Positions 10,884-22,401 of a DNA stretch of 64,000 nucleotides are shown here, piece by piece. The DNA comes from Ophiosphaerella korrae (Eukaryota > Ascomycota > Dothideomycetes > Pleosporales > Phaeosphaeriaceae), in assembly GCA_028456385.1 (NCBI GenBank), contig JALNQF010000045.1, positions 186,001-250,000 of the forward strand. Reading direction: 5' to 3'. Position 1 is the first letter of the stretch. Every line of letters starts with the position of its first letter. The translations under genes were made by a program, and so were the position numbers. The notes under the pieces were generated by a model. That model had not been told where the DNA came from. It did no database searches and saw nothing but the letters and a program-made list of their open reading frames with translations.

Positions 10884-11702
10884 CGTTGCTAGTGCTGTGA
10901 AACTGAAAATATCTAGCACATCACGTAGAGTATTTATATCAGGCAAGAGGATCGTCTAATGAGGGAGAAAAGCACTTGACCTAGATTGGGGTTATGAGCA
11001 TTATAGATGTTCGAAGTACCATTTACAGTTAGCGCAAAGCTATTCCGTTCCTAGCTGTGCATCTACCTAACACGCCCTGTTGCAACTCAATACTGTAGCT
11101 AACTGTAATTAGAACATACAACCATCTAGGGCTCTGTATATCGCTAGACAATCTTGAGCATTCGACTTTATCTTGAGCCGGCACGCGTATTGTGTGAACT
11201 TCGTTATACGCAACTGGAGGCTACTAATTATTAGTCCTCTACAACCTACACGCTCGAAACACTAGAAACGCGACAAAGGTATGATTCGACGCGCTAACAC
11301 GCTGTAGGTAAGTAGTATAGGCTCTAAACTCTAAGTTGTTTTTTTAATTTTTTCGGAGACACTCAAACTAGCGTCCTTTTACTCCATAATTCCTACAGTC
11401 CGTAAGTTGTTACCACGATCTATTTACCCTAGTCAATGTATTCTATTTAATATATACGAAGGTACATGGACTGATAATGCACCGACAGTGGCTGTAGATC
11501 GAGTTCTCCAGCAAATTGAACGTAGCTGAATAAACTCCAAACTTCTCTAGTTGTATGATGTATACACGTACAACTCTACAAGAACTAACAGGTATTACTA
11601 CCTAACCTTGATACAAGAGATAACTACTCCACCACCTAAAATATTCGAATTCATTTACTACTCCAATTTTCATCTACATATCTTCTTGTTATAAGCACAA
11701 AA
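10884..11702. other. Divergent promoter region, cyclase / ALDH
   Basis: About 820 bases between the two start codons, AT-rich, no coding potential recognised. A minus-strand open frame reaches to 10946 but has only a TTG start; the ATG at 10883 is preferred. A T-tract (TTTTTTTAATTTTTT-like) lies near 11338-11354. Confidence 0.5.
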
Positions 11703-13382
11703 ATGTCCTCCAAGGCTTTTGACCTCAGCCGTTATGTAGTTCCCAATAAGCTGTTCATTGATGGACAGTGGACTGAGAGCAAGGCGAAAATTCCGCATAC
11801 CTTAACTTCTGCATTCAATGGCCAAAAAATATGCCAGGGTATCTTCGAACCTTCTATCGTTTGGCTCTCCATATTCTAATGTAGTTATCAGACCTTCATT
11901 GGGCTGATGCAAGCGATGTAAACGACGTAGTCCAACGTACAATAGTTGGCCTTCAAGCGTGGCAGTCCCTTTCCAAGGTAAGTTCAGTTCTATTTGCACA
12001 ACTTCTTATACTAATGGAGGATGTATTACAGCGCGAACGTCGGAATGCCCTGATAAAATATGCAAATCTTATCCGTGAGCATTCAGAACAGCTTTTCTGG
12101 CTTGAAGGAATACTTGTAGGCAAAGCCCGTGCATTTAGCATGTACGAGATCGATGCTTGTGCCGAGGCTTTTACTTGTATGTTTTAAAAGAGCTTCGCGC
12201 GTACATCCAACTGAGGCCATATAGATTTCGCAAACCTAATCGATACGTTCCACGGGCAGATGCAAAGCAACGAAAATGAATTTATCAAATACACTACATA
12301 TCAGCCTTATGGCTTATGTGCCGCTATTGTGCCATTCAACGGGCCATTAGTATGCTACGCTTTGAAGGCTGCCCCAGCACTTGCAGCCGGGAACGCACTT
12401 ATCGTCAAAGCTAGTGAGCTAAACCCACTACCTACCCTCTTTATAGTTTCTCTCGCTGTCCAGGCTGGTATACCTCCAGGTGTACTTAACTGCCTTACCG
12501 GCGATGCGGTTGCTGGCGAAGCATTAGCTTCACATTCGATGATCCGCAAGCTTAGCTTCACCGGCAGCCTAAAATCAGCACGCTCAGTCCAAGTAGCAGC
12601 AGCAAAGTCAAATCTTAAAGCCGTAACTCTGGAGTTAGGAGGCAAGTCACCCATTATCGTATTTCTGGATGCGGACCTAGATAAGGCAGCAAAAAATTGT
12701 TGCCAATTTCTTATGCTCAACGGGCAAGGATGCATGCTGGGGACACGATTATACCTCCACAAAGCTGTTTTTGGTGAGGCCCTGATGAGAATCAAAGCGA
12801 CAGTAGAGAAATATAAAGAAAATCTAGGATCAAATCCGTTAGAGTCAGATACCTGGAGTTCACCGATGTTCAATCACCGCCAGCGAGAAGTTGTTAAGCA
12901 ATACATTGAAGAAGGGAAAGCAGAGGCTTCACTCTTGCCAAGGAGCAGAGATGTCGAGACCAGAGATGGTTATTATATTGAGCCGGCTATTTTCATCAAT
13001 CCATTACCGGAGGCTAGAGTCCTCAAGGAAGAGGTTTTTGGCCCCGTCTTAGTCGTCGTTGAGTTCGAGGACGAAGATGAAGTCATCAAGCTAGCAAATG
13101 ACTCGGAGTATGGGCTTGCAGCATATGTCTGGACGAAGGATGTTAGCAGGGCATTGCGGGCCGCCAACAGGCTTGAAGCTGGAACAATCGGTATCAATGG
13201 GGTACCTCATGTCCCATGGGAGACAAGCACCACTGTTAGTGGCTGGAAACGTAAGCGAATGTTGCTCCTAAGGTTCATTAACATGCTAATCACTTGTTCT
13301 AGAAAGTGGACAAGGGGTAGAAAACGGGATAGCTGCTATGTTAGATTGGTCGCAAACCAAATGCGTGAAGCTTCACGGTTAA
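11703..13382 (+). CDS. Aldehyde dehydrogenase (NAD(P)+-dependent, ALDH superfamily)
   Basis: Five exons, 490 residues, no lesion: 11703-11838, 11892-11977, 12032-12176, 12225-13250 and 13303-13382. Phases agree and splice ends are canonical. It starts MSSKAFDLSRYVVPNKLF. Seen motifs: PFNGPLVCYALKAAPALAAGN (cofactor fold), the general-base Glu in LELGGKSP at about 259, the catalytic Cys in NGQGCMLGTR at about 292, and EEVFGPVLVV. It ends with CVKLHG. The enzyme oxidises aldehydes to carboxylic acids in the cytosol. In this setting the likely substrate is a diterpene aldehyde left by incomplete P450 oxidation of a methyl or hydroxymethyl group (inference from position). It is divergently arranged with the cyclase and convergent with the GGPP synthase. 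Confidence 0.93.
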
Positions 13383-13955
13383 AAATCCTCTTTACAGTAA
13401 CAATAGGTAGCCTGTACATAGTATTTATATCTGAATGGAAGGGGCATAATAGTTGCATATTACCATTTTCCTTCTGACCGGCTCCCATAAGATTAAGCTT
13501 TGAGATGCCGTATATAAGACTTTTGTCGCGTAGAGTTTGAGAAGTAGTGCAAATTATGTATTATCTGTAGTTTCTGCCTTAGGCGATACAAGTTTTCGCT
13601 TGAATCTTTTGTAATTTTCGGATATGTAGAAAAGCCTAAGATTACTACGGGAGCTGTTGGCCGAAGGACCGATGTAAGTGGCTGCGGCACCTTGGAAAGC
13701 ATAGGAAGAAAGGACGAGATAGAACGATACATAGTTTACCATCTCAAACATTAATCGCTACCAAATTTATTTCAGTATCGGACCTAACTGCAATCTATGT
13801 TACCCAAACTTGCGTTTAAGAAATATCGAAAAGTCAAGCACAATAGAATTTGGTGGAGCGGTTCTGTGGAATCAACTTGATAGGAATAAACGCTAATGTA
13901 TGCGAAGAAAAGTACAATTGTTGCCTACGAAGATTGGGTGCTCTCAATTGTTATT
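13383..13955. other. Convergent intergenic region, ALDH / GGPP synthase
   Basis: About 570 bases between two 3' ends. Short minus-strand open frames at 13493-13751 have no family features. It presumably holds both polyadenylation regions. Confidence 0.45.
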
Positions 13956-15267
13956 CTAAAGCTTGAGCCTCTCAAGGAAACTCCGCATAATCGGATTCTC
14001 CATCTTCAACATTTGGCAAACCCTTGCCAGCTCCGATATAATATCTATGTGAAGATTGTTTAATACATCTCTCGTGTATTCTAAACTCCCTGCCTGCTCT
14101 ATTTTCTGGAGTATTGTTTGCATCGATTTCAGATCCATGGTGCCTGTCGCATGTCTCATCGATATGATATTTCTAACTATACAGTCGTCTCTATTTTTTG
14201 ATAAGAGATGTATGAGCGGTAGTGTGTGCTTCCCCGCGTTAAGATCTTCACATGGTGTGATTGACGATTGCGAATTATCCTGCATCCCTGGTCAGTGAAC
14301 TTTGTTAGTAGTCCATATTAAACGAACCTTGCTACAGGGATTGACATAATTGTTGTAATCGTCGCGTAGTTGAAAGTAGCGGCCAATCAAGACAATAAGT
14401 TGGCGGATCTGTATGAAGTCGATATGCCCATTTGATCTCAAGAGCATTAAACGGCAGATCAACTCAAACAAAGTGCCCGTCTCTATTTCGTACAAGGTTA
14501 GCTTACTTTGGTTTATGAAATAAAGTGTGTGATCTTACTGCCATCAATGGTGTTGATGTATTCATCGATTGTAGGACAGCTCATATTCTCAGAATAGTGA
14601 ATATCATAGCCTTGTCCAATATAGAGTCTGGATAGATGCTCTGAACCGCTTTAGTTATCTATTTGTAAACTTAGTGCAATGCAATGAGCCTTACCATGTG
14701 CGATTTGGACGCCGATCGGACCACAAAACAAATGTACTAACGAAACTGCCCTGTTTATATGGAACATGGCCGAGTTAATCGTTTGTGCTATTCCAAAAAT
14801 TCGGTGAGTTGATGGAAAGCCTCTACGTTCGGCAGAGTTATCTTGTATGTCATCGATCCTTGACACGGTTAGCACTCCCAATTCCACACCTAATGATCTT
14901 TCAGGTGCTTACATTAAAGAAGCGTTGTGTAAAGTTTCGATGATGTTGTTGATAGCGAGAATTTCATCGTCTGAAAGTCGAATCCAATAGTTCAAAGCCG
15001 TCATGAAAACCTTTCGTACACCCTTTGACGGTAGGGAGGCAACATAGTTATAGGGCTCCCAAACAACCTGTTTTATGTTAGCCTTAGATTTAGCCAGTGA
15101 TTATCTTGAACATTCCAAGCAGAACTTACTTTTGCATCCAGCGGAGATCGATCGCAGTTCACGTACTTATTCCAGTGCTCTAGTATCTTCGCAACATGGT
15201 TAGGTGTCTCAGTGACAGGGGTAGGTGTAGATCGGGGAGCGGTAGACATCGAGGGTGTAAATTCCAT
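13956..15267 (-). CDS. Geranylgeranyl diphosphate synthase, cluster copy
   Basis: Six exons, 345 residues: 15267-15130, 15067-14913, 14858-14695, 14640-14539, 14482-14328 and 14279-13956. No stop or frameshift. The first Asp-rich motif DDIQD is at about 100-104, preceded by LHNASLM, and the second, [13 protein letters not shown], is at about 220-232. [13 protein letters not shown] precedes the second motif. The enzyme condenses farnesyl diphosphate and isopentenyl diphosphate to GGPP, the substrate of the cyclase. A GGPP synthase next to a diterpene cyclase is the usual sign of a dedicated secondary-metabolite copy. The fifth intron can be read as GT-AG (14327-14280) or as a nearby GC-AG intron, changing only one or two residues. 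Confidence 0.92.
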
Positions 15268-15794
15268 GGTACTTCAAGTGCTAACAATTTAGGAGGGGGA
15301 TATCCGGGGATGGTACCTATACTGGTTTCTCTCTACAGCTTTTGGGAAGGCTTTATAGACGAGGGGTCTAGGCCACAGAACCAATACGAGCTAATTAGTA
15401 GGGCCTATTAGAAAGTTACCAAGCTCAAGGGGAATTTGTGTACAGATAACATTCTGCATATTTGAAATTTTACTACGCACACAAACCTTACCTTCACCGG
15501 CTTTGACATGGGTGTATGAACAGGGTGTTAGCAATTCGGATTACGCCATAGCAGCGTCGGCCGTATTTACAACAAATAAGAGGATTGGATTAGAGGAAGG
15601 TTTACGTTGCAAGGATACAGTCCGACGTGCTGACACCCCGCAGAATATGTAAAGACTAAAACAGTATACATCAAGGGTTGCCCCGCCTGATAATAGCTCC
15701 GATTTTATCTCATGTCCAAGGGCTCCGCGGTCTATAAAGCCCTAGCTCTTCTTATCCTCAGCAACTCTCAATAAGATTTTGCAAACATTTAGCA
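15268..15794. promoter_or_regulatory. Divergent promoter, GGPP synthase / P450 C
   Basis: The 527 bases between two divergent start codons carry the same 12-mer GTCTATAAAGCC once for each gene. It is on the plus strand at 15730-15741, 53 bases before the P450 C start, and on the minus strand at 15360-15349, 81 bases before the GGPP synthase start. Both contain a TATA-like core at a sensible distance, so I read them as the two TATA boxes. Confidence 0.6.
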
Positions 15795-17570
15795 ATGGCT
15801 TTGATATATACTTTAGGGCGGATTCTTAGCTCAAGGGATATAATACTACACAGTATTATATTTACTTTACTTGTGGTAAGTAAAGAAAGACAGCTTCCTT
15901 CATATGATCAGGTTCATCCTTTATAGGCAATAGCTTCTTGTGTCTCTTCTGCGATCTACAATATTTTCTTCCACCCACTCGCAAAGTATCCTGGCCCAAA
16001 ACTAAGAGCAGCATGGGAGTGGCCTTATTTCCTTTCTATGGTTCGCGGAACCTCTCCTAAAGATATGTTGGAGATGCATAATCGATACGGATCAGTCATT
16101 CGCGTTGCTCCAAACGAATTGACGTTTGTCGGCCCTGTCGCGTTCAAGGAAATCTACGGTCATAAGAGTTCGGGTCGTCCAGAATTGAACAAAGACAGGA
16201 GGTATTACAGCGGAATGGGTGATCCTACATTGTTATTTAGTAGTAAAGAGTACCATGCCTATTTGCGCAAGATGCTCGCACATGGATTTTCGGAAACCGC
16301 CCTTCGGGATCAAGAGTCAGCAATTCAGGGATATTTGGAGGTTCTTATCTTGCGTCTCCACGAGGACGGTCAAGATGGCGAAGTCGCTGTTGATTTGGTG
16401 GATTGGTTCAATGTAAGTGTGACAATTGCAAGTAATATCCACTCCATACTTATACTAAATTTAGTACTTTGCCTTTGATGTAATCGCATTCCTGAGTACG
16501 TTTCAAGACTACAAAATAATCATCTGCATATGAAGCTAATTTCCAACTAGCTTACGGAGAGTCATTTGAATGCCTAAGTACATCAACACTCCACACCTGG
16601 GTTGATCTTTTCCGCACTATTGGGCGACCCTTGGCATATAGTCAAGCGGTTCATCGATTGCCCAAGTTTTTGAGGCCCTTTTTCATGGCGCTGTTTATGA
16701 AGCGGAGTATGCTATCGAATGCCAAGGTGGTAGACGAGATTAGCGAGGTATATATAACTCTTCTACACAGGCTTGAGTGTTAACACCAACTAGACCAAAG
16801 TAAATCACCGGCTCAACATGCTTAAAGATGCTCCAGATTTCATGAGTAAATTCATAGAATCTTATAAAGAAGGCAGCATGAATATGTATCAGCTGAATTC
16901 TAACGCCAAGTTTCTCATGGGAGCCGGAAGCGAGACACTGGTAACTGTGCTCGCACATGCTGTGTTTCGGCTCACACAGAACCCTCGGACTCTATCAAAG
17001 CTGACCAAAGAAATTCGCGAAAGATTTTCAAGTCCTGGGGAGATCACGATGTCAAGCGTCAACCAGTGCAAGTATCTCCTCGGTTGTGTTGAAGAGGCAT
17101 TACGCATCCAAGCCCCTTCCCCGACTACTCATCCCCGCTATACGCCGCCGGGAGGAATGAACATAGAAGGTGTCTATGTCCCTGAGAATGTCGCAGTTGG
17201 TGTGCCTATCTACGCCGCCTGCAGAAGCTCGCTCAATTTTCGCAACCCAGACGCCTTTGTACCGGAGCGGTGGACTGGAGAGGACCCAACATATGCAAAT
17301 GATAGGAAGGATGCGGCGCAGGTATTCTCTTATGGTCCCCGTGACTGTAAGTACTTTTATTCCTTGTAATGATAAAATAAAGCTAATAAAGATTATCACC
17401 TAGGCCTAGGTAGGAATCTAGCATATGTGGAGATGAAATTGGTAATTGCAAGATTAGTATGGCACTTTGATATTGAGAGATGTTGTACGGAGGAATGGGC
17501 GGATCAGAAAGTTTATATGGTGTGGGAGAAACCACCTCTACCTATGAAGTTGAAACCAGTTCAGAGGTAA
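15795..17570 (+). CDS. Cytochrome P450 C, CYP65/isotrichodermin C-15 hydroxylase-like
   Basis: Six exons, 504 residues, intact: 15795-15875, 15927-16412, 16465-16495, 16551-16747, 16794-17346 and 17404-17570. The N-terminus is hydrophobic (residues about 15-40), followed by NIFFHPLAKYPGPKLRAAW, the usual hinge before the catalytic domain. Also seen: YFAFDVIAFLTYGESFECL, the I-helix GAGSETLVTVL, ExxR in EEALR, PERWTGE, and the heme loop FSYGPRDCLGRNLAY split by the last intron (Cys about 450). It differs from P450 A and B and belongs to the large CYP58/CYP65-like group that hydroxylates terpenes and polyketides at the ER. It shares a divergent promoter with the GGPP synthase and is the right-hand end of the recognisable cluster. 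Confidence 0.92.
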
Positions 17571-18948
17571 ATCCACGACCGGAAGTTATATAGGTAGTTG
17601 ATTCGACAGGCTACAATTCAAAACGCTAAGCGTCTTTTTGCACCGGACATGGCGGTATGGATAGCTTCCAATACTAAACCTTATTGTAGCATTGTCTCAT
17701 AGTTTCAGCCCTTCATCGTCTTCCTAGAGCTAAAGGGATGGTATCATCGTACGTTCCATTGCAGTATTCACAGCCTATACATTGATTGGTTAGCAGATCT
17801 CTACACACTAGCGAAGGGTGCCAACTTACTTGAAACCGAATACTTGTGCCACGAGCCGTCTTTAAACTCATGAGGGATACAGCTTGCCGCTAATCTTCTC
17901 GTGCGACCATATTTGCTCAAGTGCTTTTTATCCCAGAACATCATCCACCACTTATCGCTGAACGAGAGCATGCCACATGGATGTTCGTCTTTACGGACAT
18001 ACCAACCATTCTTCTATGATCATTTATCAGTGCGATGTTCGCATAGGACTTTGTACGTGGCGTGGGCAACTTACTATACGATGCCAGTAGAGAGTGTACG
18101 TAGCCTTGCCGTCTAGTTCGAGCAAAAAATCGTGCATCTTCTGGGCTCCGCGCAGACGGCTCAGGTGCCCATCTCTCTCCTCGTCGCATTTTGGACGCAA
18201 GAAACAGTTCATCTTGCCGCCCTTGTCTTCCTGCTGCTGGGTCCATTTAATGGCCACTTTTACTATCTTGTCAATAGGAGATTGGCAGAGGATGCGTATT
18301 TCAGGGCTGTGGTTGTAGAAGCTATCGGCGGGAATGATATGGCGGCCCATTTTGGCTATGGGGGTGGAGTATGGATCAGAAATTTAGATCGGAAGAATCA
18401 GAAAATATATACTTCACCTGAGCCTACATCAGGTGGGGCAGGCGCGTCGACAGAGACGCGCCTTTGCGTGTCAACAGCGCGTGGTCAGGTGAAGGTGGGT
18501 GGATGCTTGCTCTGATAGGCAGGCTCTGAGCTGACCATGCAGTGCTGAGGCGAAGCAATCACTAGGCATACCAAATAGGCCAAATCCCTTGCGCAAAATT
18601 TCCATTTCGAGTTATTTAATAGTGATGGATAAATGAATACTGGATCGTGTGGGGGGAGGGAGAGGGGGTCTTCGGGGCGAAGGGCGCGGCTTCCGTCAAC
18701 GGTCTTGTTCCTGTCACATCAGACTCGCCATCTTTGGTCATGCAAGGTTGACCAAAAGTAAGCACCTGAAATTGTTATTCTCTAGCACCCGCCCTCTGGA
18801 GACGTTGGGCGACTGTGAGACAGCCTCCTTCTGCCACCGCCTGCAGTGTTGTTCTTCCATAATCTGCTGCTGCAGCATCAACGTTGGCCTTCTCTTAAAT
18901 GCTCCTCAATTGCTAAAAAGAAATGCCAAAAAGGCAAAAATGAATCTA
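17571..18948. other. Intergenic, right flank of diterpene cluster
   Basis: About 1.4 kb between P450 C and the tRNA. Open frames up to 127 codons on both strands (17.9-18.5 kb) overlap each other and show no family features, so I call nothing. Base composition changes from AT-rich to about balanced in this stretch. Confidence 0.4.
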
Positions 18949-19057
18949 AGCCCGATGCGGGGGTCGAACCCGCAACCTTGAGATTGCGATTGGATCAATC
19001 GTCCTGTTAGGACGTGAAACTAAGAGTCTCACGCTCTACCGATTGAGCTAACCAGGC
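18949..19057 (-). tRNA. tRNA-Lys(CTT) with intron
   Basis: The minus strand reads GCCTGGTTAGCTCAATCGG at the 5' end and GGGTTCGACCCCCGCATC before the acceptor stem closes with GGGCT. The anticodon arm is TGAGA-CTCTTAA-TCTCA, anticodon CTT. About 36 extra bases sit one base 3' of the anticodon, the standard place for a nuclear tRNA intron (roughly 19012-18977, boundary uncertain by one base). Mature length is about 73. Confidence 0.93.
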
Positions 19058-20844
19058 TGGTTTCTTGGATGAGAGGCTGTAAAATATTTTTGTAAATATA
19101 TGCAATCCAGATTTTGTCTTCGAACTCAAATCTAGGGTTCACTCACAAGTGGGAAAATCTTGTTGCGGGGTAATTGTGCGGGCTATTCTGCCGGCAGACC
19201 CCACTTCGGCCCTGCAGAGCCTTCCGCTTGATGGACACAGCTCCAGGCGCCAAACAGCCAGTCCAACAAGACTGGTTGGATTATATAGATTAGCGACCAG
19301 CTACAGATTTGAAACATATAACTTTCTTCTCAGTTAAGCAAGCAACTGGATATTCTCAAGACATCATAACACGCCAAGTAAGGTTATGGCAGAACTTCGA
19401 ATACTGACAAGATACTGTACAATATACTTCCAGGTGCATCCACATGGCATCGCCTTGCAAAACCACGCCGGGGATTCTAATGTCTGCCGTTGATATCCCT
19501 TAATCCGACTCTACATCCACCTAGGAAATTATGTCACCTCTCAAACTCGGCTCCATGTCAACCCCCCCCCCCCCCCACGTAACCAAACACCACCGTCACA
19601 CCTTCCCCAACCCGCCTCCACAGCACACAATCACACACTCCCAAACCTACCCCACCTCTTCTCCCATCGTCTCCCCCTTCCTTCCCTCCCCCATCATCCG
19701 TCGATCCCAATCCCGCCCTTCATTCCGCGAACAACAAAACAACAACCCACTCAGTCGCGCCCAACACGACGATCCCCGCCCGTATACGCACGGTACACCG
19801 CTGTGCTGCACTTCACTTCCGCACAAGGTAGGTGAGATGAGTACCAATGACGTCGCGTTGTGTTTGTGCTCCGTTCGCGATCGGGGCATGCGCGTGTCGA
19901 TCATTGGGGCATATAAGCGGCTCGCGTGCCCTTTGCGCGATTCGAGATTGCACGCGGGTTACGGCTTTACTTTTGCTCCGTCGATGACATGTACATGTTG
20001 GGATTCTGGCCGCGGGCGACTTGCGGTTGTGGCTGAGATTGGGAGGCCGAACGGATGATTGGCTGGTTCGTTGGTTCGTGGATGGTTCGCAGCGGGAGCT
20101 GTGATGGTAACGACTGCGTTCGACCACTCACCAACGGTGTCCCAGGCAGGCTAGTAGGTGGGGTTCAGGAAGGTAAGTCGACGGCAAGCGCAGATTAGAG
20201 TTCTGTTCGGTCCTTTTTACAACTCTTTATCAGTTCTTTGTCTGCTCCCTCACGGCTGCTTTTTTCATCTCCTTCTCTACGAGCTGTTCGTTGCGATTCA
20301 TCACATTTTCACATTGAATTCGTATTGTGGGTCAAAATATATTATTCAACCCTATTTCCTGCAATCCGATGAGGATCTCCTATCTTTGCGCAGCTTTCCT
20401 CAAACGTTAAGCTATATATACGGGTGTAGCCAAACGACGAGGCGCAGTCAGGCATTTTCCAACTCCCCGGAAATCCCCTCATCCTCCGTCATAAATATTG
20501 GGTAAGTTATATGATATCGTGGTTTATTTGGTAAAAATAGGCGAAATTTGAAGAGTTGAACAACGAGAACATATGCTCCGGGTAACGTGGTTTGGGTTAT
20601 CATTGCTCGCCTCTCGACGCAAGACGTAGGCGTCTCGAAACACTGCATCTCGGCTCCCAAGCTTCAACCTCAAGAGCGCAACATGGCCGTAGGCCCTCTC
20701 ATCGGTGCTTGCGGAGGCGCGAAAGATCAGGTAACAAGGTCTGCGGAGATGGATCGCTAAATGTCGAAATCGGTTGATACAGGCCGGGAAAACTGAAAGA
20801 TGATAAAGTAGGTGGGGGTCGGGGCGATGTGAGTTGGCATCAAG
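19058..20844. other. Intergenic, pyrimidine-rich
   Basis: About 1.8 kb. Contains a run of 15 C at 19562-19576 followed by a long C/T-rich stretch to about 19,720, a type often found upstream of fungal genes. The plus-strand frame across it (19531-20058) is low-complexity at first and not convincing. No gene called. Confidence 0.4.
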
Positions 20845-22401
20845 TTACTCCTCCATTCTACCGAAGAAAGCATCTTCGTCCTCGTCTCCACGACCGCGGC
20901 TACGCGAGTTTGTCTGGCGATAGTCTTCTTCGTCAGCGAAATGATCGTCGTCCATTTCAATGTCTTTGCTATCGTTGTGGTAGCGGTAGGTGTTGCGCAT
21001 GCTCGACTGGAACGCCGTCACGGTAGTGCTGCCCGACAGAGACTGTGCATGGTTGAAATCGAGAAACTTGGCCGGCAGCGGTGGCACTGGCGGCACATCC
21101 GCAGGCAAGGCAACAGCGCCCGTCTTGGGCGTTCCGTAAGAACAACTCAGCAAACCAACGGCGGCAGCAAGGTCGGCATGGTCATTACCATCATCGCGAT
21201 AGGAACCCGCCACTGATGTACCTGAGGTGGTGGGACGGTCAGACACATTGCTCCACTGGCGATGGTGGCGGCCGTTTCCATTGTCAGAGAATATGGTAGA
21301 TTGGTACGACTGGCTAAAAGCCGAGCTGTTGCCAGAGTATCGCTTGATGGAGCGATGGCCGAAGTGCGAATTGGGATAGGATCCCACAACATCATCGTCA
21401 ATCTGCGGGGGCGGTGTAGTTTCAGTGGAGCTGGGCTCATCGCGCACGTCAGACGAGCCCGAGGCTGGGGGAGACATAGAAGAATGATCGCTATCACCAC
21501 CATCGCTCTCTTTATTCATAGCAACAAGCACCGACGCAGCCTCAAGAAGCTGGACCTGCTGGTGCTTGGAGATGAGCAGCTTAGATGTGTATTGCCATTC
21601 TGGCGTGTGTTCCCAGCTAAAACAAAAGTTAACGCGGAACTTGAAGAAACGTAAAACATTGCAGACGAGCTTGCAGGTGGTGCGTGAGTGAGAATAGGGC
21701 ATTCGGCATGAGGCGTGAAAGTATGTGGGAGGGCAATGGTAGGCTAAGGGTTACTGACAGGTGCTTCGTCAGACAACTGCTGTGTTTGTATCCCTTCCCA
21801 CATTTTTCACATCTCAGATCGCTACCATTTTGACGCTTGCCCTCACCGCCCTTGGACAGGCGAGAGCCTTCGCTTGCGCGACGGTTTCGTGACTTGGAGT
21901 TGCCCTTCTCATGCTCTGGCATTGAAGCCAGTGTGGGGCCGTCGGTGATGGCCTCGCTATGCGCAGCCGGGTTGTAGCTCCCTGGAGCAAACGGCGAAGC
22001 ATTACCAGGCATGCTAGAGGCCATCTCGGGATGCAAAGATAGTGTAGGTCCACGGAACTGCGAGGCAGGCTTTGAGAGGCGTCGCGGATGGCTGCCCTCG
22101 AGCGGCGCTCCGATGGTGCCCTTGGCTGCGGCCGCCATGGCTGCGATATTACTGGCTACCGTGGAGCTCATACTCTTCCTACGCGTAACGCGATGCGCAC
22201 CATGTATAGACCCAGCAGACAGGGAGGACGAGTGTGGGCGGGACTTGGGGACCGAGCCGGCCATGTTGCTACTCGAGTGACGTTGCTGGCTGGCAGGGCG
22301 AACGGTGATGGGTTCCTGAATGGCGGGAGCAGTTAGCGTCAATTGAAGCACATGAAATATCGAGACAAAGAAAAAAGAATGCATGCCTTGAGGACAGTCA
22401 T
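20845..22401 (-). CDS. C2H2 zinc-finger protein, putative transcription regulator
   Basis: Three exons, about 447 residues: 22401-22387, 22315-21759 and 21616-20845. The first intron would be GC-AG (AAG|GCATGC, branch ACGCTAAC, TTCAG), and with it all phases agree. A start at the internal Met (MAGSVPKSRPH) is the alternative. One classical finger, C174-x2-C177-x12-H190-x3-H194 (CEKCGKGYKHSSCLTKHLWEH), is split by the second intron (donor GTCAGT). It is followed by the conserved stretch TPEWQYTSKLLISKHQQVQL. The rest is Ser/Pro-rich before the finger and acidic at the C-terminus (MDDDHFADEED, DEDEDAFF). A nuclear DNA-binding role is likely; target genes unknown. It is outside the diterpene cluster, and I see no sign that it regulates it. 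Confidence 0.75.

Noticed and set aside
13493..13751. Short minus-strand frames between ALDH and GGPP synthase
   Set aside because: No motif support; consistent with 3' untranslated sequence of both genes.
1..17570. Identification as a gibberellin cluster
   Set aside because: The core genes resemble it, but the desaturase and the second CYP68 copy are not seen, while LDI-like, cupin and ALDH genes are present. The product cannot be named.
18132..18515. 127-codon plus-strand frame right of P450 C
   Set aside because: Overlaps equally long minus-strand frames; no domain or splice pattern.
19531..20058. 175-codon plus-strand frame across the C-run
   Set aside because: Low-complexity Pro/His/Ser content from C/T-rich DNA; no recognisable domain.
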